Shown: positions 41,097 to 50,746, counted from the stretch's first letter. The stretch: 64,000 nt of DNA from Firmicutes bacterium HGW-Firmicutes-7 (GCA_002841375.1 PGZO01000004.1:156470-220469); one strand, 5' to 3'. Notes: generated by a model not told the origin, from the sequence alone. Numbers and translations: made by a program.

Positions 41097-42605
41097 ATGA
41101 ACACTCATAATAAAAAGGAGCCAATACTTCAACTTGAAGGCATTTGTAAAAGTTTCCCAGGTGTACAAGCATTAAAAGGTGTTGACTTTAGCTTGTGGGC
41201 TGGCGAGGTTCGTGGTTTAGTTGGAGGGAATGGTGCAGGAAAATCAACATTGATGAATGTTTTGGGTGGCGTCATAAATCCAGATGTAGGTAAAATAATC
41301 ATTAATGGACAAACTGTCACGATTGACAATCCTGCTGTTGCTGAACAATTAGGTGTATCATTTATCCATCAAGAATTATCTTTGTTTGAAAACATGGATA
41401 TAGCAACCAATATTTTTATTCAGCATTTACCACAACATAAAGGTGTTATAAATTATAAAAAATTATATGAAGAATCGAAAAAAATACTTGATATAGTAGG
41501 TTTATCTCATCGTAAACCATCACAAGCAGTAAGTTCTTTAAGTATGGGGGAAAGGCAGCTGGTTGAAATTGCAAGGTGCCTTTCTCAAAAAACAAAAATA
41601 TTGGTGTTAGATGAGCCTACATCTTCATTGACAAGTCCTGAAATTCAAATTTTATTTAAATTAATGAGAGATTTGAAAGAACAAGATGTATCTATCGTAT
41701 TTATATCTCATCGATTTGATGAGGTCTATGAAATTTGTGATAACATTACGATAATGCGGGATGGGACGAATATTGCCACAAAACCAATTGCTGATATAGA
41801 GAAGATGGAGGTTGTTCGGCTGATGATCGGTCGTGAATTATCAGAAATGTATGATCATGAAAGAGTTGAACCAGGTAAAGATCTTTTAGAAGTTAAAAAT
41901 CTTACACGAAAAAATGCATTTTCTAATATTTCATTTAAACTGAGAGCTGGTGAGGTGATTGGACTATATGGCTTACTTGGGTCAGGACGAACAGAGTTGG
42001 TGCGATCCATTTTTGGACTAGATCCTTTTGATAACGGAGAAGTTTATGTGGAAGGAAAGAAGGTCCAAATACATAAACCAGGGGATGCAATTAAAAATGG
42101 AATTGCCCTTATTACGGAAGATAGGCGTGGTGAAGGGCTGGTAATAGATCAGTCCGTGCAGTCGAATCTTGTTTTGGCTAATTTAAGTCGTTTTAGTAAA
42201 AAAGGCATAATCATGGATGCAAAGAAAGAACAATTGATTGGGAAAGAAAATATAAATCGATTTAAAATTGCTACATCTAACCTAAAGAAAACAGTGGGTT
42301 TTTTGAGCGGTGGAAATCAACAGAAAGTCGTTATTGCGAAATGGATTAATACGAAGCCTAGTATACTAATATTAGATGAGCCTACAAGAGGTATTGATGT
42401 AGGTGCAAAAAAAGAAATTTATAAAATTACAGACGAATTATTAAAAGAAGGGGTTGGCGTTTTCCTCATATCATCAGAATTACCCGAACTTCTGGGTATG
42501 TGTGATCGCATTATCGTCATTAAAAATGGTAGAGAGGTGGCTGAGTTTGGGTCCGACGAGATAACCAATGAAAAAATTCTATATGCTGCAATGGGGGTAA
42601 ATTAA
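41097..42605 (+). CDS. Sugar ABC transporter ATP-binding protein (RbsA/MglA type)
   Basis: 502 residues with two fused ABC ATPase domains. The first has Walker A GGNGAGKSTLM, signature SLSMGERQL and Walker B ILVLDEPTSS. The second has a degenerate Walker A GLLGSGRTELV, intact signature LSGGNQQKV and ILILDEPTRGIDVG, the asymmetry normal for carbohydrate uptake 2 (CUT2) ATPases. Start ATG 41097 is set by GGAGGTGA at 41084-41091. It overlaps the permease gene by one base. It works with the permease at 42605 and the binding protein at 45742. Confidence 0.93.
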   Translation: MNTHNKKEPILQLEGICKSFPGVQALKGVDFSLWAGEVRGLVGGNGAGKSTLMNVLGGVINPDVGKIIINGQTVTIDNPAVAEQLGVSFIHQELSLFENMDIATNIFIQHLPQHKGVINYKKLYEESKKILDIVGLSHRKPSQAVSSLSMGERQLVEIARCLSQKTKILVLDEPTSSLTSPEIQILFKLMRDLKEQDVSIVFISHRFDEVYEICDNITIMRDGTNIATKPIADIEKMEVVRLMIGRELSEMYDHERVEPGKDLLEVKNLTRKNAFSNISFKLRAGEVIGLYGLLGSGRTELVRSIFGLDPFDNGEVYVEGKKVQIHKPGDAIKNGIALITEDRRGEGLVIDQSVQSNLVLANLSRFSKKGIIMDAKKEQLIGKENINRFKIATSNLKKTVGFLSGGNQQKVVIAKWINTKPSILILDEPTRGIDVGAKKEIYKITDELLKEGVGVFLISSELPELLGMCDRIIVIKNGREVAEFGSDEITNEKILYAAMGVN

Positions 42606-43579
42606 TGAAAAAAATAATGGATAATTTTACATTTCGTAAAGTAAGTCAAATTTTGTTAAAGTATGGTATATATGTGATGTTTGTGGTTTTGTGTATCATT
42701 TTATCTTTTGTTTCTCCGAAATTTTTGACGGAGACGAACATCATTAATATATTATTGCAGACATCTATCATTGGCGTTATAGCTATAGGTATGACTTTTG
42801 TCATTATAGCTCAGGGTATAGACGTTTCCGTGGGCGCAATTTTAGCTATATCCAGTGGAGCTGGTGTAGGTGCAATTAAGTTACTGGGAGCACCCTGGTG
42901 GTTAGGTATATTGGTAATGATTTTAATAGGTTTGATTTTTGGTCTTCTTAATGGTTATGCAACAGCTTACTTGAAAATGCCGGCATTTCTTGTTACCCTA
43001 GCTACTATGAGTATTGGCCGAGGGCTTACCCTTGTATTATCCGGTGGAAAATCATGGTTTGATTTACCGGTACAGTTCAAACAATTAAGTGCAAGCAATG
43101 TTGGGGGTATACCCGTACTCATCATCCTTGTAATAATATTGTATATAATTGGTCATTATGTATTGAAATATACGGTTTATGGTAGAAAGATCTATGCTGT
43201 TGGTGGTAATCCAGAAGCGGCAAGAGTTTCTGGAATCAATGTGAAATTAATAATTATGAGTACATTTGTTGTAAGTGGACTTATTTCGAGTTTTGCTGGT
43301 ATACTGCAGACTGCCCGTATGAACAGTTTTTGGGCGTCTATGGGGACTGGGTTCGAATTCTCTGCAATCGCTGCTGTAGTTATTGGTGGAACGAGTCTTT
43401 CAGGGGGAGTGGGTACGCTTGGTGGTACTTTTGTTGGTGTACTCATTATGGGTGTCATTAATAATGCACTCAACCTTTGGGGTGTATCTGCAAACTGGCA
43501 AGAGGTTGCTAGAGGTGCAATTATTTTTATTGCAGTTATGTTAGATGCATTTAGAACAAAATATGTTGCAAAAGATTGA
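42605..43579 (+). CDS. Sugar ABC transporter permease (RbsC type)
   Basis: 324-residue CUT2-family permease with about ten membrane segments. Conserved blocks: GMTFVIIAQGIDVSVGAILA, AYLKMPAFLVTLATMSIGRG, YAVGGNPEAARVSGINV and VIGGTSLSGGVGTLGGTFVG. It is translationally coupled to the ATPase gene. A single permease gene implies a homodimeric channel. Confidence 0.93.
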   Translation: MKKIMDNFTFRKVSQILLKYGIYVMFVVLCIILSFVSPKFLTETNIINILLQTSIIGVIAIGMTFVIIAQGIDVSVGAILAISSGAGVGAIKLLGAPWWLGILVMILIGLIFGLLNGYATAYLKMPAFLVTLATMSIGRGLTLVLSGGKSWFDLPVQFKQLSASNVGGIPVLIILVIILYIIGHYVLKYTVYGRKIYAVGGNPEAARVSGINVKLIIMSTFVVSGLISSFAGILQTARMNSFWASMGTGFEFSAIAAVVIGGTSLSGGVGTLGGTFVGVLIMGVINNALNLWGVSANWQEVARGAIIFIAVMLDAFRTKYVAKD

Positions 43580-43608
43580 TGAAAATTAGGTTCTAAGGAG
43601 GTTGTGTT

Positions 43609-44517
43609 TTGGATAAGAAAGTTTGGGTGTTAGGCAGTTCCAATCTAGATATGACTTATAGAGTAAAGGATATCCCTTTAAAAGGTTATACAGTTGAGGC
43701 AACTTCTTGTATGACTGCAACAGGTGGAAAAGGTGCCAACCAAGCAGTGGCAGCAGCACACTTTGGAACTCAAGTTGGTTTTATTGGTGCGGTAGGTGAT
43801 GATATAAGTAGTAAGATGCTGCTTGAAGTTTTTGATAATGCTGAAATAGATAGAAGTCATGTGTTATGCATTGAAAAAGAATCATCTGGTTCTGCGATAA
43901 TATTTGTGGATGATCAAGGTGACAATTGTATTGCAGTTCATTCAGGTGCTAATAAATGCATACCAACAGGTATGAAACCAGATTTTACAAAAGGAGATAT
44001 TTTAGTAACTCAATTTGAAATAAATATTGATGCAATTAGCCACTATTTTAAATTAGCTAAAAGTTGCGGGGTATATACAGTAATAAATCCATCTCCTTAT
44101 GTGTCACTATCTGAAGAGATATTAGATTTGACAGATATGATTGTTGCTAATGAATCGGAAAGCAGTCAAATGAGTGGCTTAAAAATAAGAGATGTTGAAA
44201 CTGCTATTACAGCTGGTAAAAAAATATTACAAATGGGTCCATCTACTGTTGTGATTACCCTTGGTGCTCAAGGCGTTGTTCTTGTAAATCAAGATGATTC
44301 ACTACATATTACGGGGCGCAGTGTAAATGTAGTGGATACACAAGGCGCTGGTGATGCATTTTTAGGTACGCTATTAGCACAACTTGCAAAAAATAAGACT
44401 TATCAAGAAGCGATTTCTATTGCTAATTTGGTTGCCTCGTTATGTGTTGAAAAGCATGGATCGACACAAGTATCTATGCCAACTATTGATGAAATAGAAA
44501 GATATATTAAGATTTAA
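43609..44517 (+). CDS. PfkB-family sugar kinase (ribokinase-like)
   Basis: 302 residues of the ribokinase fold. N-terminal VLGSSNLDMTYRV, signature 1 TGGKGANQAVAAAHFG, signature 2 VVDTQGAGDAFLGTLLAQL with the catalytic Asp. TTG start 43609 follows AAGGAGG at 43595-43601 with 7-base spacing. The protein is close in pattern to ribokinase, but the neighbouring isomerases and transketolase leave the substrate open; it should phosphorylate the imported sugar. Confidence 0.9.
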   Translation: MDKKVWVLGSSNLDMTYRVKDIPLKGYTVEATSCMTATGGKGANQAVAAAHFGTQVGFIGAVGDDISSKMLLEVFDNAEIDRSHVLCIEKESSGSAIIFVDDQGDNCIAVHSGANKCIPTGMKPDFTKGDILVTQFEINIDAISHYFKLAKSCGVYTVINPSPYVSLSEEILDLTDMIVANESESSQMSGLKIRDVETAITAGKKILQMGPSTVVITLGAQGVVLVNQDDSLHITGRSVNVVDTQGAGDAFLGTLLAQLAKNKTYQEAISIANLVASLCVEKHGSTQVSMPTIDEIERYIKI

Positions 44518-44529
44518 AAGGAGAATGCT

Positions 44530-45600
44530 ATGTATGATAAGATGAATCTAAAGACTGTTATTTCGAGGCTAGAAGAAAACAATCTTGAGTACGAATTAAT
44601 GACATTGCAAAATAATCTGAAAATAGTTATAACAAAGCGTGGTGGACGCATATTTGGCCCTTTTCAAACAGAGGAAAGTGATAGTATTCTATGGATGAAT
44701 AAAGCTTTTTTGAAGGCGGATGATTTTAAGAATTATCTAAGTTCGGGAAACTGGAATCTTGGAGGGGATCGTATGTGGATAGCCCCTGAAATACAATTTA
44801 GTGTTAAGGATAGAAAACACTTTTGGGATTCACTTAAGACCCCTGAACAAATTGATCCTGGAAACTATACACTTATTAGATCAAATGAAAACAAGTGTGT
44901 TTTAGAACAGGAAATGAGTTTAGATGCTTATAATCTTTCTACGGGTACAAAATCCTTATGTCTTAAAAGATCGATAAGCCAGTGTGAAAATCCACTTAGA
45001 AGTCTAAAAGGCTATGATCAATTCATGGAAAAAGTGGTCTTTGCTGGTTATGAACAAGAGGTTGAATTGAAGGATACGGATAAGAACGACATCTTAGCGG
45101 AAGCATGGAATCTTACTCAATTAAACCCAGGTGGATTTTTATATGTATCAACCTTACCTTGCGTACAATATGTTGATTATTATCAACCTATAGATAGCAA
45201 CTATCAGTTAATTAGTGACAATCATGTTCGACTAAAAATTACTGGTGATCGTCAATATAAGGTGGGTTATAAGTCTGCTCATGTTTTTGGACGACTTGCT
45301 TATTATAATGAAATGGAAAATGGCAATGTATGTCTAATGATTCGTAACTTCTTCAATAACCCATCTTCTTTTTATTCAGAAGAGCCACCTGAAAAGTTGG
45401 ACGATAATGGTTATTCTGTTCATGTATATAATGATGGAGGTAATTCTGGGGGATTTGGAGAACTGGAATGTAATGCACAGACGATTGGTAAAGGTACTGG
45501 AAAAATATCAAGTATTGATCAAATGCAATCATGGTTTTATATTGGAGCTAAAGTAGAGATTGAACAAATACTATATAACTTAATGGGAATCAAGTTATAG
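44530..45600 (+). CDS. Mutarotase-like protein of unknown function (possibly DUF6786 family)
   Basis: 356 residues, soluble, no signal peptide, beta-rich pattern. Segments such as RGGRIFGPF, LGGDRMWIAPEIQF and the late SGGFGELECNAQTIG recall the galactose mutarotase/aldose 1-epimerase fold, and I tentatively relate it to the DUF6786 family. It follows the kinase gene by 12 bases and closes the first transcript of the operon, so it probably handles the sugar before phosphorylation (for example anomer conversion). Family assignment is from memory of patterns and not secure. Confidence 0.6.
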   Translation: MYDKMNLKTVISRLEENNLEYELMTLQNNLKIVITKRGGRIFGPFQTEESDSILWMNKAFLKADDFKNYLSSGNWNLGGDRMWIAPEIQFSVKDRKHFWDSLKTPEQIDPGNYTLIRSNENKCVLEQEMSLDAYNLSTGTKSLCLKRSISQCENPLRSLKGYDQFMEKVVFAGYEQEVELKDTDKNDILAEAWNLTQLNPGGFLYVSTLPCVQYVDYYQPIDSNYQLISDNHVRLKITGDRQYKVGYKSAHVFGRLAYYNEMENGNVCLMIRNFFNNPSSFYSEEPPEKLDDNGYSVHVYNDGGNSGGFGELECNAQTIGKGTGKISSIDQMQSWFYIGAKVEIEQILYNLMGIKL

Positions 45601-45640
45601 ATGAAAAAATATAGAAATATATAAAAATAAAAAAAAGTAG

Positions 45641-45669
45641 TTGAAAATAAATGAAAAGCAATGTATAAT
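45641..45669 (+). promoter_or_regulatory. Promoter P2 before the sugar-binding protein gene
   Basis: TTGAAA (45641-45646) and TATAAT (45664-45669), 17-base spacer. The stretch 45631-45669 is nearly identical to 39172-39210 at P1 (GTAGTTGAAAATAAATGAAA in both), so the two promoters share one regulator. Confidence 0.75.
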
Positions 45670-45741
45670 AAATTCACGGGGCAAATAAGTCCAATATTAA
45701 GATCTTGTTGCAAAAAACAGTATTATAAGGAGGAAGTTGGT

Positions 45742-46785
45742 ATGAAGACAAATTTTTCAAAGAGGATAAGTTTATTTTTGGCAATGCTTATGATTTTTGC
45801 ATTACTAACAGGTTGTGGTAGTGAGACTGTGAAAGATGGTAATTCTGATACTACTAATACTGAAACTCCAGGAAGTGAAACAAAAAAAATGATTTTGGGT
45901 ATTACTGTTCCGGCAATCGATGCTGACGGTTTTAAAGTAAATGTTGAATCAGCAGCTATTGTAGCAAAAGAAAGAAACGTTGAATTTATAAGTTTTTCAG
46001 CTCAAAACTCAGTTGAGAAGCAAGTGTCTCAAATCGAAGACATGATCGCTCAAGGTGTAAGCGCTATTATTATTAATCCAACGGATGCGAATGCTCTTGG
46101 TGTTGCAATAGAAAAGGCAAATGCTGCGAATATTCCAATAGTTGCAATGGATGGAAACATTAGTGGTGGAAAAATAGCTTGTTTAGTTGAATCTGATAAT
46201 GTAGCACATGGTATGGCTGCAGCAGATCTAATGGCAGAAGCTGCAAAGAAAGCTGGTATACCACTAGATCAGTTAAAAGTTCTTGAATTATTAGGAGATC
46301 AAGCAACAACTTCTGGATTAGAGAGACATGAAGGGTTTGAAGCAAGAGCGAAAGAATTAGGTATCGAGATTGTGGTGTCTTTACCAACAATGTGGCAAAA
46401 TGACAAAGCATATGCTGCAACTTTGGATGCTTTTCAAGCAAATGATGGTATAAATGCTATTTTCGAAGCAAGTGATATAGCGATGCATTCAGGTGTTGAA
46501 GCAGCATTAACTCAAATAAATAAATTATTACCAGCAGGAGAAGATGGCCATATTATTATAACGGCTGTTGACGGTGGACCTAAAGGTATGGAGGCTATCA
46601 GAAATAAATACATTGATGGTATTGCAACACAACAACTTATTATGATGGGTAAAAAATCTGCAGAAATAGCAATAGATGCTGCTGAAGGCAAACCGGTAGC
46701 AGAGTCTGTTGTAAGACTATTACCAGATTTGACATTTTTTGAGAATGTTGACAGTAAAGATCATTGGGCTAATCAACTTAAATAG
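45742..46785 (+). CDS. Sugar-binding lipoprotein (RbsB-like)
   Basis: 347 residues, exported lipoprotein with signal peptide and lipobox LLTGCG (Cys25 or nearby), a Ser/Thr-rich linker and a type 1 periplasmic-binding fold. Seen: MILGITVPAIDADGFKVNV, DMIAQGVSAIIINPTDANAL, VAMDGNISGG, SDIAMHSGVEAA. These are features of ribose/allose-type binding proteins. Start ATG 45742 follows AAGGAGGAAG. It is read from its own promoter (P2) and followed by a terminator, which allows more binding protein than channel to be made. Confidence 0.9.
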   Translation: MKTNFSKRISLFLAMLMIFALLTGCGSETVKDGNSDTTNTETPGSETKKMILGITVPAIDADGFKVNVESAAIVAKERNVEFISFSAQNSVEKQVSQIEDMIAQGVSAIIINPTDANALGVAIEKANAANIPIVAMDGNISGGKIACLVESDNVAHGMAAADLMAEAAKKAGIPLDQLKVLELLGDQATTSGLERHEGFEARAKELGIEIVVSLPTMWQNDKAYAATLDAFQANDGINAIFEASDIAMHSGVEAALTQINKLLPAGEDGHIIITAVDGGPKGMEAIRNKYIDGIATQQLIMMGKKSAEIAIDAAEGKPVAESVVRLLPDLTFFENVDSKDHWANQLK

Positions 46786-46818
46786 GTAACAGCAGAATAA
46801 GAATACTTATTATCTACG

Positions 46819-46860
46819 ATTACCTGGCTTTTAAGAAATATTAAAAGTCAGGTAATTATA
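46819..46860 (+). terminator. Terminator after the sugar-binding protein gene
   Basis: A 16-base stem with one mismatch pairs 46819-46834 (ATTACCTGGCTTTTAA) with 46841-46856 (TTAAAAGTCAGGTAAT) and is followed by an AT-rich stretch. Confidence 0.8.
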
Positions 46861-46944
46861 AAATTATTGTTTCTTAAAAAGCAATGCACATACATTGAAG
46901 GTTCCATTTAAATAAACAGCAGGATAAATAAAAAATCAAGACAA

Positions 46945-46973
46945 TTGTAAATAACTGAAAATAATCTTATAAT
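46945..46973 (+). promoter_or_regulatory. Promoter P3 before the isomerase genes
   Basis: TTGTAA (46945-46950) and TATAAT (46968-46973), 17-base spacer, with AAATAACTGAAAATAA between them. This is a variant of the AAATAAATGAAA element at P1 and P2. Confidence 0.68.
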
Positions 46974-46993
46974 AGAATGGAGTGCATATTAAA

Positions 46994-47458
46994 GTGAAAA
47001 ATATGAAATTGGCAATTGCAAGTGAACATGCAGGATTTGAACTAAAAGAGCAGATTATTTCATATCTAAGGGAAAAGGGTTATGAAATTGATGATTTAGG
47101 TGCTAAATCTGATGAACCCATAGATTATCCTAATATAGCTGCAAATCTTGCTGAAAAAGTTGTTACTGACGAATACAACAGAGGTATTTTGATTTGCGGA
47201 ACTGGAATTGGAATGTCAATAGCTGCTGGAAAGGTGCCTGGCGCAAGGGCTGGACTTTGTACCAATGCTTTTATGGCAAAGTTGACTAGTGAGCACAACA
47301 ATACAAATATATTGTGTTTAGGTGCTTGGATTACTGGGAGCAAATTATCATTTAATATAGTGGATGCCTATCTTGAAGCAGAATTTACTAAGGGTAGACA
47401 CGTAAACAGAGTAAATCTTATAGAAGAATTAGAACGAAAATATTGCTCAAGACTATAA
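46994..47458 (+). CDS. rpiB: RpiB/LacAB-family sugar-phosphate isomerase (complete catalytic set)
   Basis: About 154 residues. Canonical RpiB features: LAIASEHAGFELKE with the His after the acidic residue, catalytic Cys in LICGTGIGMSIAAGK, TSEHNNTNILCLG with the second His. Expected to interconvert an aldose phosphate and a ketose phosphate (ribose-5-P, allose-6-P or a tetrose phosphate). GTG 46994 fits the GGAG at 46979-46982; ATG 47003 gives the usual family N-terminus but is 20 bases from it. First gene of a two-isomerase unit from P3. Confidence 0.87.
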   Translation: MKNMKLAIASEHAGFELKEQIISYLREKGYEIDDLGAKSDEPIDYPNIAANLAEKVVTDEYNRGILICGTGIGMSIAAGKVPGARAGLCTNAFMAKLTSEHNNTNILCLGAWITGSKLSFNIVDAYLEAEFTKGRHVNRVNLIEELERKYCSRL

Positions 47459-47490
47459 AATTTTATACTACATGAAAACGGAGGAATATT

Positions 47491-47949
47491 ATGAAAGAAA
47501 TTGTGATTGGTTGCGATGTTGCGGCAATTGAACTTAAAAAGCATATCATTGAAGTGCTAGAAGCACTTAATATAAAGTACGAAGATGTTGGAGTAAATAG
47601 TATTCAAGATGAAGAAATGTATCCTAATGTAGCTGAACGTGTCACACGAAAAATCATGGAGAGCGGCTATGAGAAAGAGGGCATTTTGTTATGTGGAACT
47701 GGAATAGGAATGGCAATTGTTGCAAATAAATTCCATGGTATTTATGCTGCAGTATGTCATGATATTTTTTCAGCAGAAAGAGCAAGGTTGAGTAATGATG
47801 TGAATGTACTGACTATGGGAGCAAGAGTTATTGGTCCTGAATTAGCGAAGAAGATAGTAAAAGAATGGCTAAATCTTGAATTTAAACCAAGTAGTTCGAC
47901 AGCAAAAATTGAAAAAATCAAAGAATTTGAAGCTTTAAACTTTAAATAA
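47491..47949 (+). CDS. RpiB/LacAB-family isomerase paralogue lacking canonical histidines
   Basis: 152 residues. It keeps the Cys motif LLCGTGIGMAIVANK and the C-terminal TMGARVIGPELAKKIV. The usual DH of the first strand reads GCDVAAIELK (His to Val), and the later HND motif reads LSNDVNVL (His to Ser). I recall similar substitutions in RpiB relatives acting on tetrulose phosphates (the DerI/EryI group of erythritol and threitol pathways). It may therefore be an isomerase of another sugar phosphate, or a partner subunit of the preceding paralogue as in LacA/LacB. ACGGAGGAAT precedes the ATG. Confidence 0.85.
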   Translation: MKEIVIGCDVAAIELKKHIIEVLEALNIKYEDVGVNSIQDEEMYPNVAERVTRKIMESGYEKEGILLCGTGIGMAIVANKFHGIYAAVCHDIFSAERARLSNDVNVLTMGARVIGPELAKKIVKEWLNLEFKPSSSTAKIEKIKEFEALNFK

Positions 47950-48053
47950 AGAGCTTTACATATAGTAGCAAGAAGTGGCATCTTATTTTCTAATGTTGAC
48001 AATAGCAAGTGGTTGTGATAATTTTAATAAAACAGTTAAAAGAGGTGGCTATT

Positions 48054-48860
48054 TTGGATAAAAATAAAATGTACCCAGATGAAAGATTAGAAAAGATAAT
48101 GCAAATACTTAAAAAGCAAAATAGCGCTGAAGTTATAAAGTTAGCACAGATTTTTGGCGTAACTGGGGCAACAATTCGTGCTGATTTGAAGGCATTAGAA
48201 AAAAGAAATTTGATAAAAAGAACTTATGGTGGTGCAATATTAAAGGATTTTCTAAATGAAAAGGTACATAACGAGGTAGAGCCGGAATACAAAAAGCGTG
48301 TACTTGAAAATATGGATGTGAAGGAACTTATAGGAAAAGTTGCAGGTAGCATGATAAATGATGGTGATAGTATTATGCTAGATGATGGCTCTACAACTTT
48401 ACAAGTTGCAAAATATTTGGCACACGATAAACAGGTAACAATCATTACAAATGGTCTTAATATTTGTATTGAATTAGCGGAACACCCGAATGCCAATGTA
48501 ATAGCTACAGGAGGCACACTTAGGAAAAATGATTTATCTTATCATGGTAAAGTAGCTGAGGATGTTACATCGAGATATAATGCTGATAAAGCAATATTAG
48601 GTGCGAGTGGCATATGTATGATCAATGGTATTACAGCACCAAATGATGCAAAGGCAGAATTGAAGAAAATAATGATTCAAAATTGCAGAGAATTGATTGT
48701 TATAGCAGACCATACAAAGCTTAATAAGATCTCTTTAGTACCTGTTTGTTCTATTAAAGCAATGACGACACTTATAACGGATTCCCAAGCGGATCCAGAG
48801 TTCATAAAGAAGTTAGAAAGTAATAATATAAAGGTAGTAATTGCAGATTTAGAAAGCTAG
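48054..48860 (+). CDS. DeoR-family transcriptional regulator
   Basis: 268 residues: N-terminal DeoR helix-turn-helix (RLEKIMQILKKQNSAEVIKL, then FGVTGATIRADLKALEKRNL) and a DeoR C-terminal sugar-phosphate-sensing domain (DGDSIMLDDGSTTLQVAKYL, GGTLRKNDLSYHG, ADHTKLNKISL). TTG 48054 is preferred, AGAGGTGG being 5 bases before it; the upstream in-frame GTG at 48009 has no site. It probably represses P1, P2 and P3 via the AAATAAnTGAAA elements and is relieved by a pathway sugar phosphate. Confidence 0.9.
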   Translation: MDKNKMYPDERLEKIMQILKKQNSAEVIKLAQIFGVTGATIRADLKALEKRNLIKRTYGGAILKDFLNEKVHNEVEPEYKKRVLENMDVKELIGKVAGSMINDGDSIMLDDGSTTLQVAKYLAHDKQVTIITNGLNICIELAEHPNANVIATGGTLRKNDLSYHGKVAEDVTSRYNADKAILGASGICMINGITAPNDAKAELKKIMIQNCRELIVIADHTKLNKISLVPVCSIKAMTTLITDSQADPEFIKKLESNNIKVVIADLES

Positions 48861-48897
48861 TATATTATTCTAGCTTAACAAATAAGTCGGTACAATA

Positions 48898-48933
48898 AAA
48901 CCACTCGACCAGCTTTCGGGTGGTTTATATTTT
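48898..48933 (+). terminator. Terminator after the DeoR gene
   Basis: AAACCACTCG (48898-48907) pairs with CGGGTGGTTT (48917-48926) apart from one mismatch, and is followed by ATATTTTTACG. It closes the sugar regulon. Confidence 0.75.
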
Positions 48934-49030
48934 TACGTTTTTTTTGCTAAAATACAATATAAGTAAGTCAAATTGAAATCAGCGTTTATGAGATTTCAAG
49001 AAAACTCTTAATTAGATTGGAGGTATTTTG

Positions 49031-50746
49031 ATGAGTAAGCTTAAAAATCAAAAAATGGAAAAAAGGATTAAATGGACGTTGAAGTCAAAACTAATTATTG
49101 GATTCGTACTGATTGCAGTCTTTATGTCATTGGTTAGTATGACTACATATACAACATTAAAATCAACAATTACAAAATTAGAGCTTATGGTAGAAACAAC
49201 CGTCATCTCAAATGATATTGTTAACGAGTCACAAAATGTTATAGATTATTTATCTGTGTATGCGATGCAACGAAAAGAAGAAGATGAAGTTATAATATTA
49301 GAAACAATGGAAAAAGTCAGTAATGATATAGAAGCATTAAATAACTTGATTGTGGACCAAAATGTTTTGAAAAGTTTAGAAGGTGTTGAAAGAATCTTTG
49401 TCACATTCCAAAAAAATGTAAGTGATGTGTTACTTTTAGTAAAGAATGAGAGCAAAGGTGGACCCGCAATAGAAAAAATAGATGAAGCTAAAAAAATTCA
49501 AGGATTTATTTCAAATAATATAAATGAAGTTATTAAAAGTGAACTCAACTTTCAGCAAATTGAAAAAGAGAAATTAAACAAGAAAACAGATTTGACAGGA
49601 ATTGTAATCATAATCGTAATTGTTTCTGCTGTCATAATCAGTACACTATCAGCCTACTTGTTTTCAAGCAAAGTAGGAAAAATAATCACTAAGTTGGTAC
49701 AAGCATCCATGAGCATTTCCAGTGGAGACCTTTCAATACAAAAGATTCCAATACAGTCAAATGATGATATGTCACTTATGGCGCGCTCATTTAACAAAAT
49801 GATTGAGAACTTACGTGAATTAATTGGTAATATTCTAGATACAGGCAATAGCGTTGCTCATTCTGCAGATACTTTGAAAGAGGGAGCTAAGCAGAATACT
49901 AGAGCAATAGAGCAAATTGCTTTATCGTCTCAACAGGTATTTGAAGGATCGGCAGAACAATATAGCAATTCTGAAAAAACTGTTGAAGTTGTAAACTTGC
50001 TTGCAGAACGAAATAAAAGAATGCGTGATATCTCAGGTAGAGTCTTGAGTACATCAATTGAAGCGGGTGATGCTGCAAAATTAGGAAATGAAAAGATAAA
50101 GATGCTCATTAATCAAATTAGTGTAATAGAATCTAAAATAATATCAACCCAAGAAGCTACCGAAACATTGAAAGATAAATCGGGTGATATAAGAAATATA
50201 CTTGTATCGATTTCTAATATTGCATCACAAACTAATCTTCTCTCACTGAATGCAGCGATTGAAGCAGCTAGGGCTGGAGAGCATGGAAAAGGATTTGCAG
50301 TAGTTGCAGATGAAATTCGAAAACTCGCAATAGGTTCTGCTGATGCAGCAAGAGAGGTTACGATAATATTACAAGATATTCAAGATCAATCAGAAAATGT
50401 AGCTGATAGTATGCTTGCAGGAGTAATAGATGTGAAGGAAGGCACCGAAATGGCAAAAGAAGCCAGTACTTCATTTAAAAGAATATTGGATACTACTGAT
50501 AATGTAGATAGAGAGATTAAGATAATGACTGATGACATTGAAAATATGGTAACGGAAATTAACGACATAGATGAACTAAGTAAGAATACATCACATATAT
50601 CAAAAAACTTATTAGGCTTAACAGAGGAGGTAGCAGCTGCTGTTGAAGAGCAAAATGCAAGCCAAGAGGAAGTCTTTGCACTCGCTACAATGCTCTCAGA
50701 TCTGTCAAAGCGGTTAAAGATGATGATCAATACGTTTAAGCTTTAG
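49031..50746 (+). CDS. Methyl-accepting chemotaxis protein
   Basis: 571-residue transmembrane chemoreceptor: cytoplasmic basic start, TM1 ([17 protein letters not shown]), a short extracellular helical sensor (about 45-170), TM2 ([20 protein letters not shown]), HAMP, then the long cytoplasmic coiled coil with the signalling tip [20 protein letters not shown] and [12 protein letters not shown]. The C-terminal end lacks a CheB/CheR-tethering pentapeptide. GATTGGAGGT precedes the ATG at 49031. It follows the sugar regulon and could mediate taxis to the same sugar, but nothing in the sequence proves this. Confidence 0.93.
   Translation: MSKLKNQKMEKRIKWTLKSKLIIGFVLIAVFMSLVSMTTYTTLKSTITKLELMVETTVISNDIVNESQNVIDYLSVYAMQRKEEDEVIILETMEKVSNDIEALNNLIVDQNVLKSLEGVERIFVTFQKNVSDVLLLVKNESKGGPAIEKIDEAKKIQGFISNNINEVIKSELNFQQIEKEKLNKKTDLTGIVIIIVIVSAVIISTLSAYLFSSKVGKIITKLVQASMSISSGDLSIQKIPIQSNDDMSLMARSFNKMIENLRELIGNILDTGNSVAHSADTLKEGAKQNTRAIEQIALSSQQVFEGSAEQYSNSEKTVEVVNLLAERNKRMRDISGRVLSTSIEAGDAAKLGNEKIKMLINQISVIESKIISTQEATETLKDKSGDIRNILVSISNIASQTNLLSLNAAIEAARAGEHGKGFAVVADEIRKLAIGSADAAREVTIILQDIQDQSENVADSMLAGVIDVKEGTEMAKEASTSFKRILDTTDNVDREIKIMTDDIENMVTEINDIDELSKNTSHISKNLLGLTEEVAAAVEEQNASQEEVFALATMLSDLSKRLKMMINTFKL

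Noticed and set aside
39245..47949. D-apiose catabolic pathway, because of the split transketolase
   Set aside because: That pathway uses other isomerase and FGGY-type kinase families; here the kinase is PfkB-type and the isomerases are RpiB-type.
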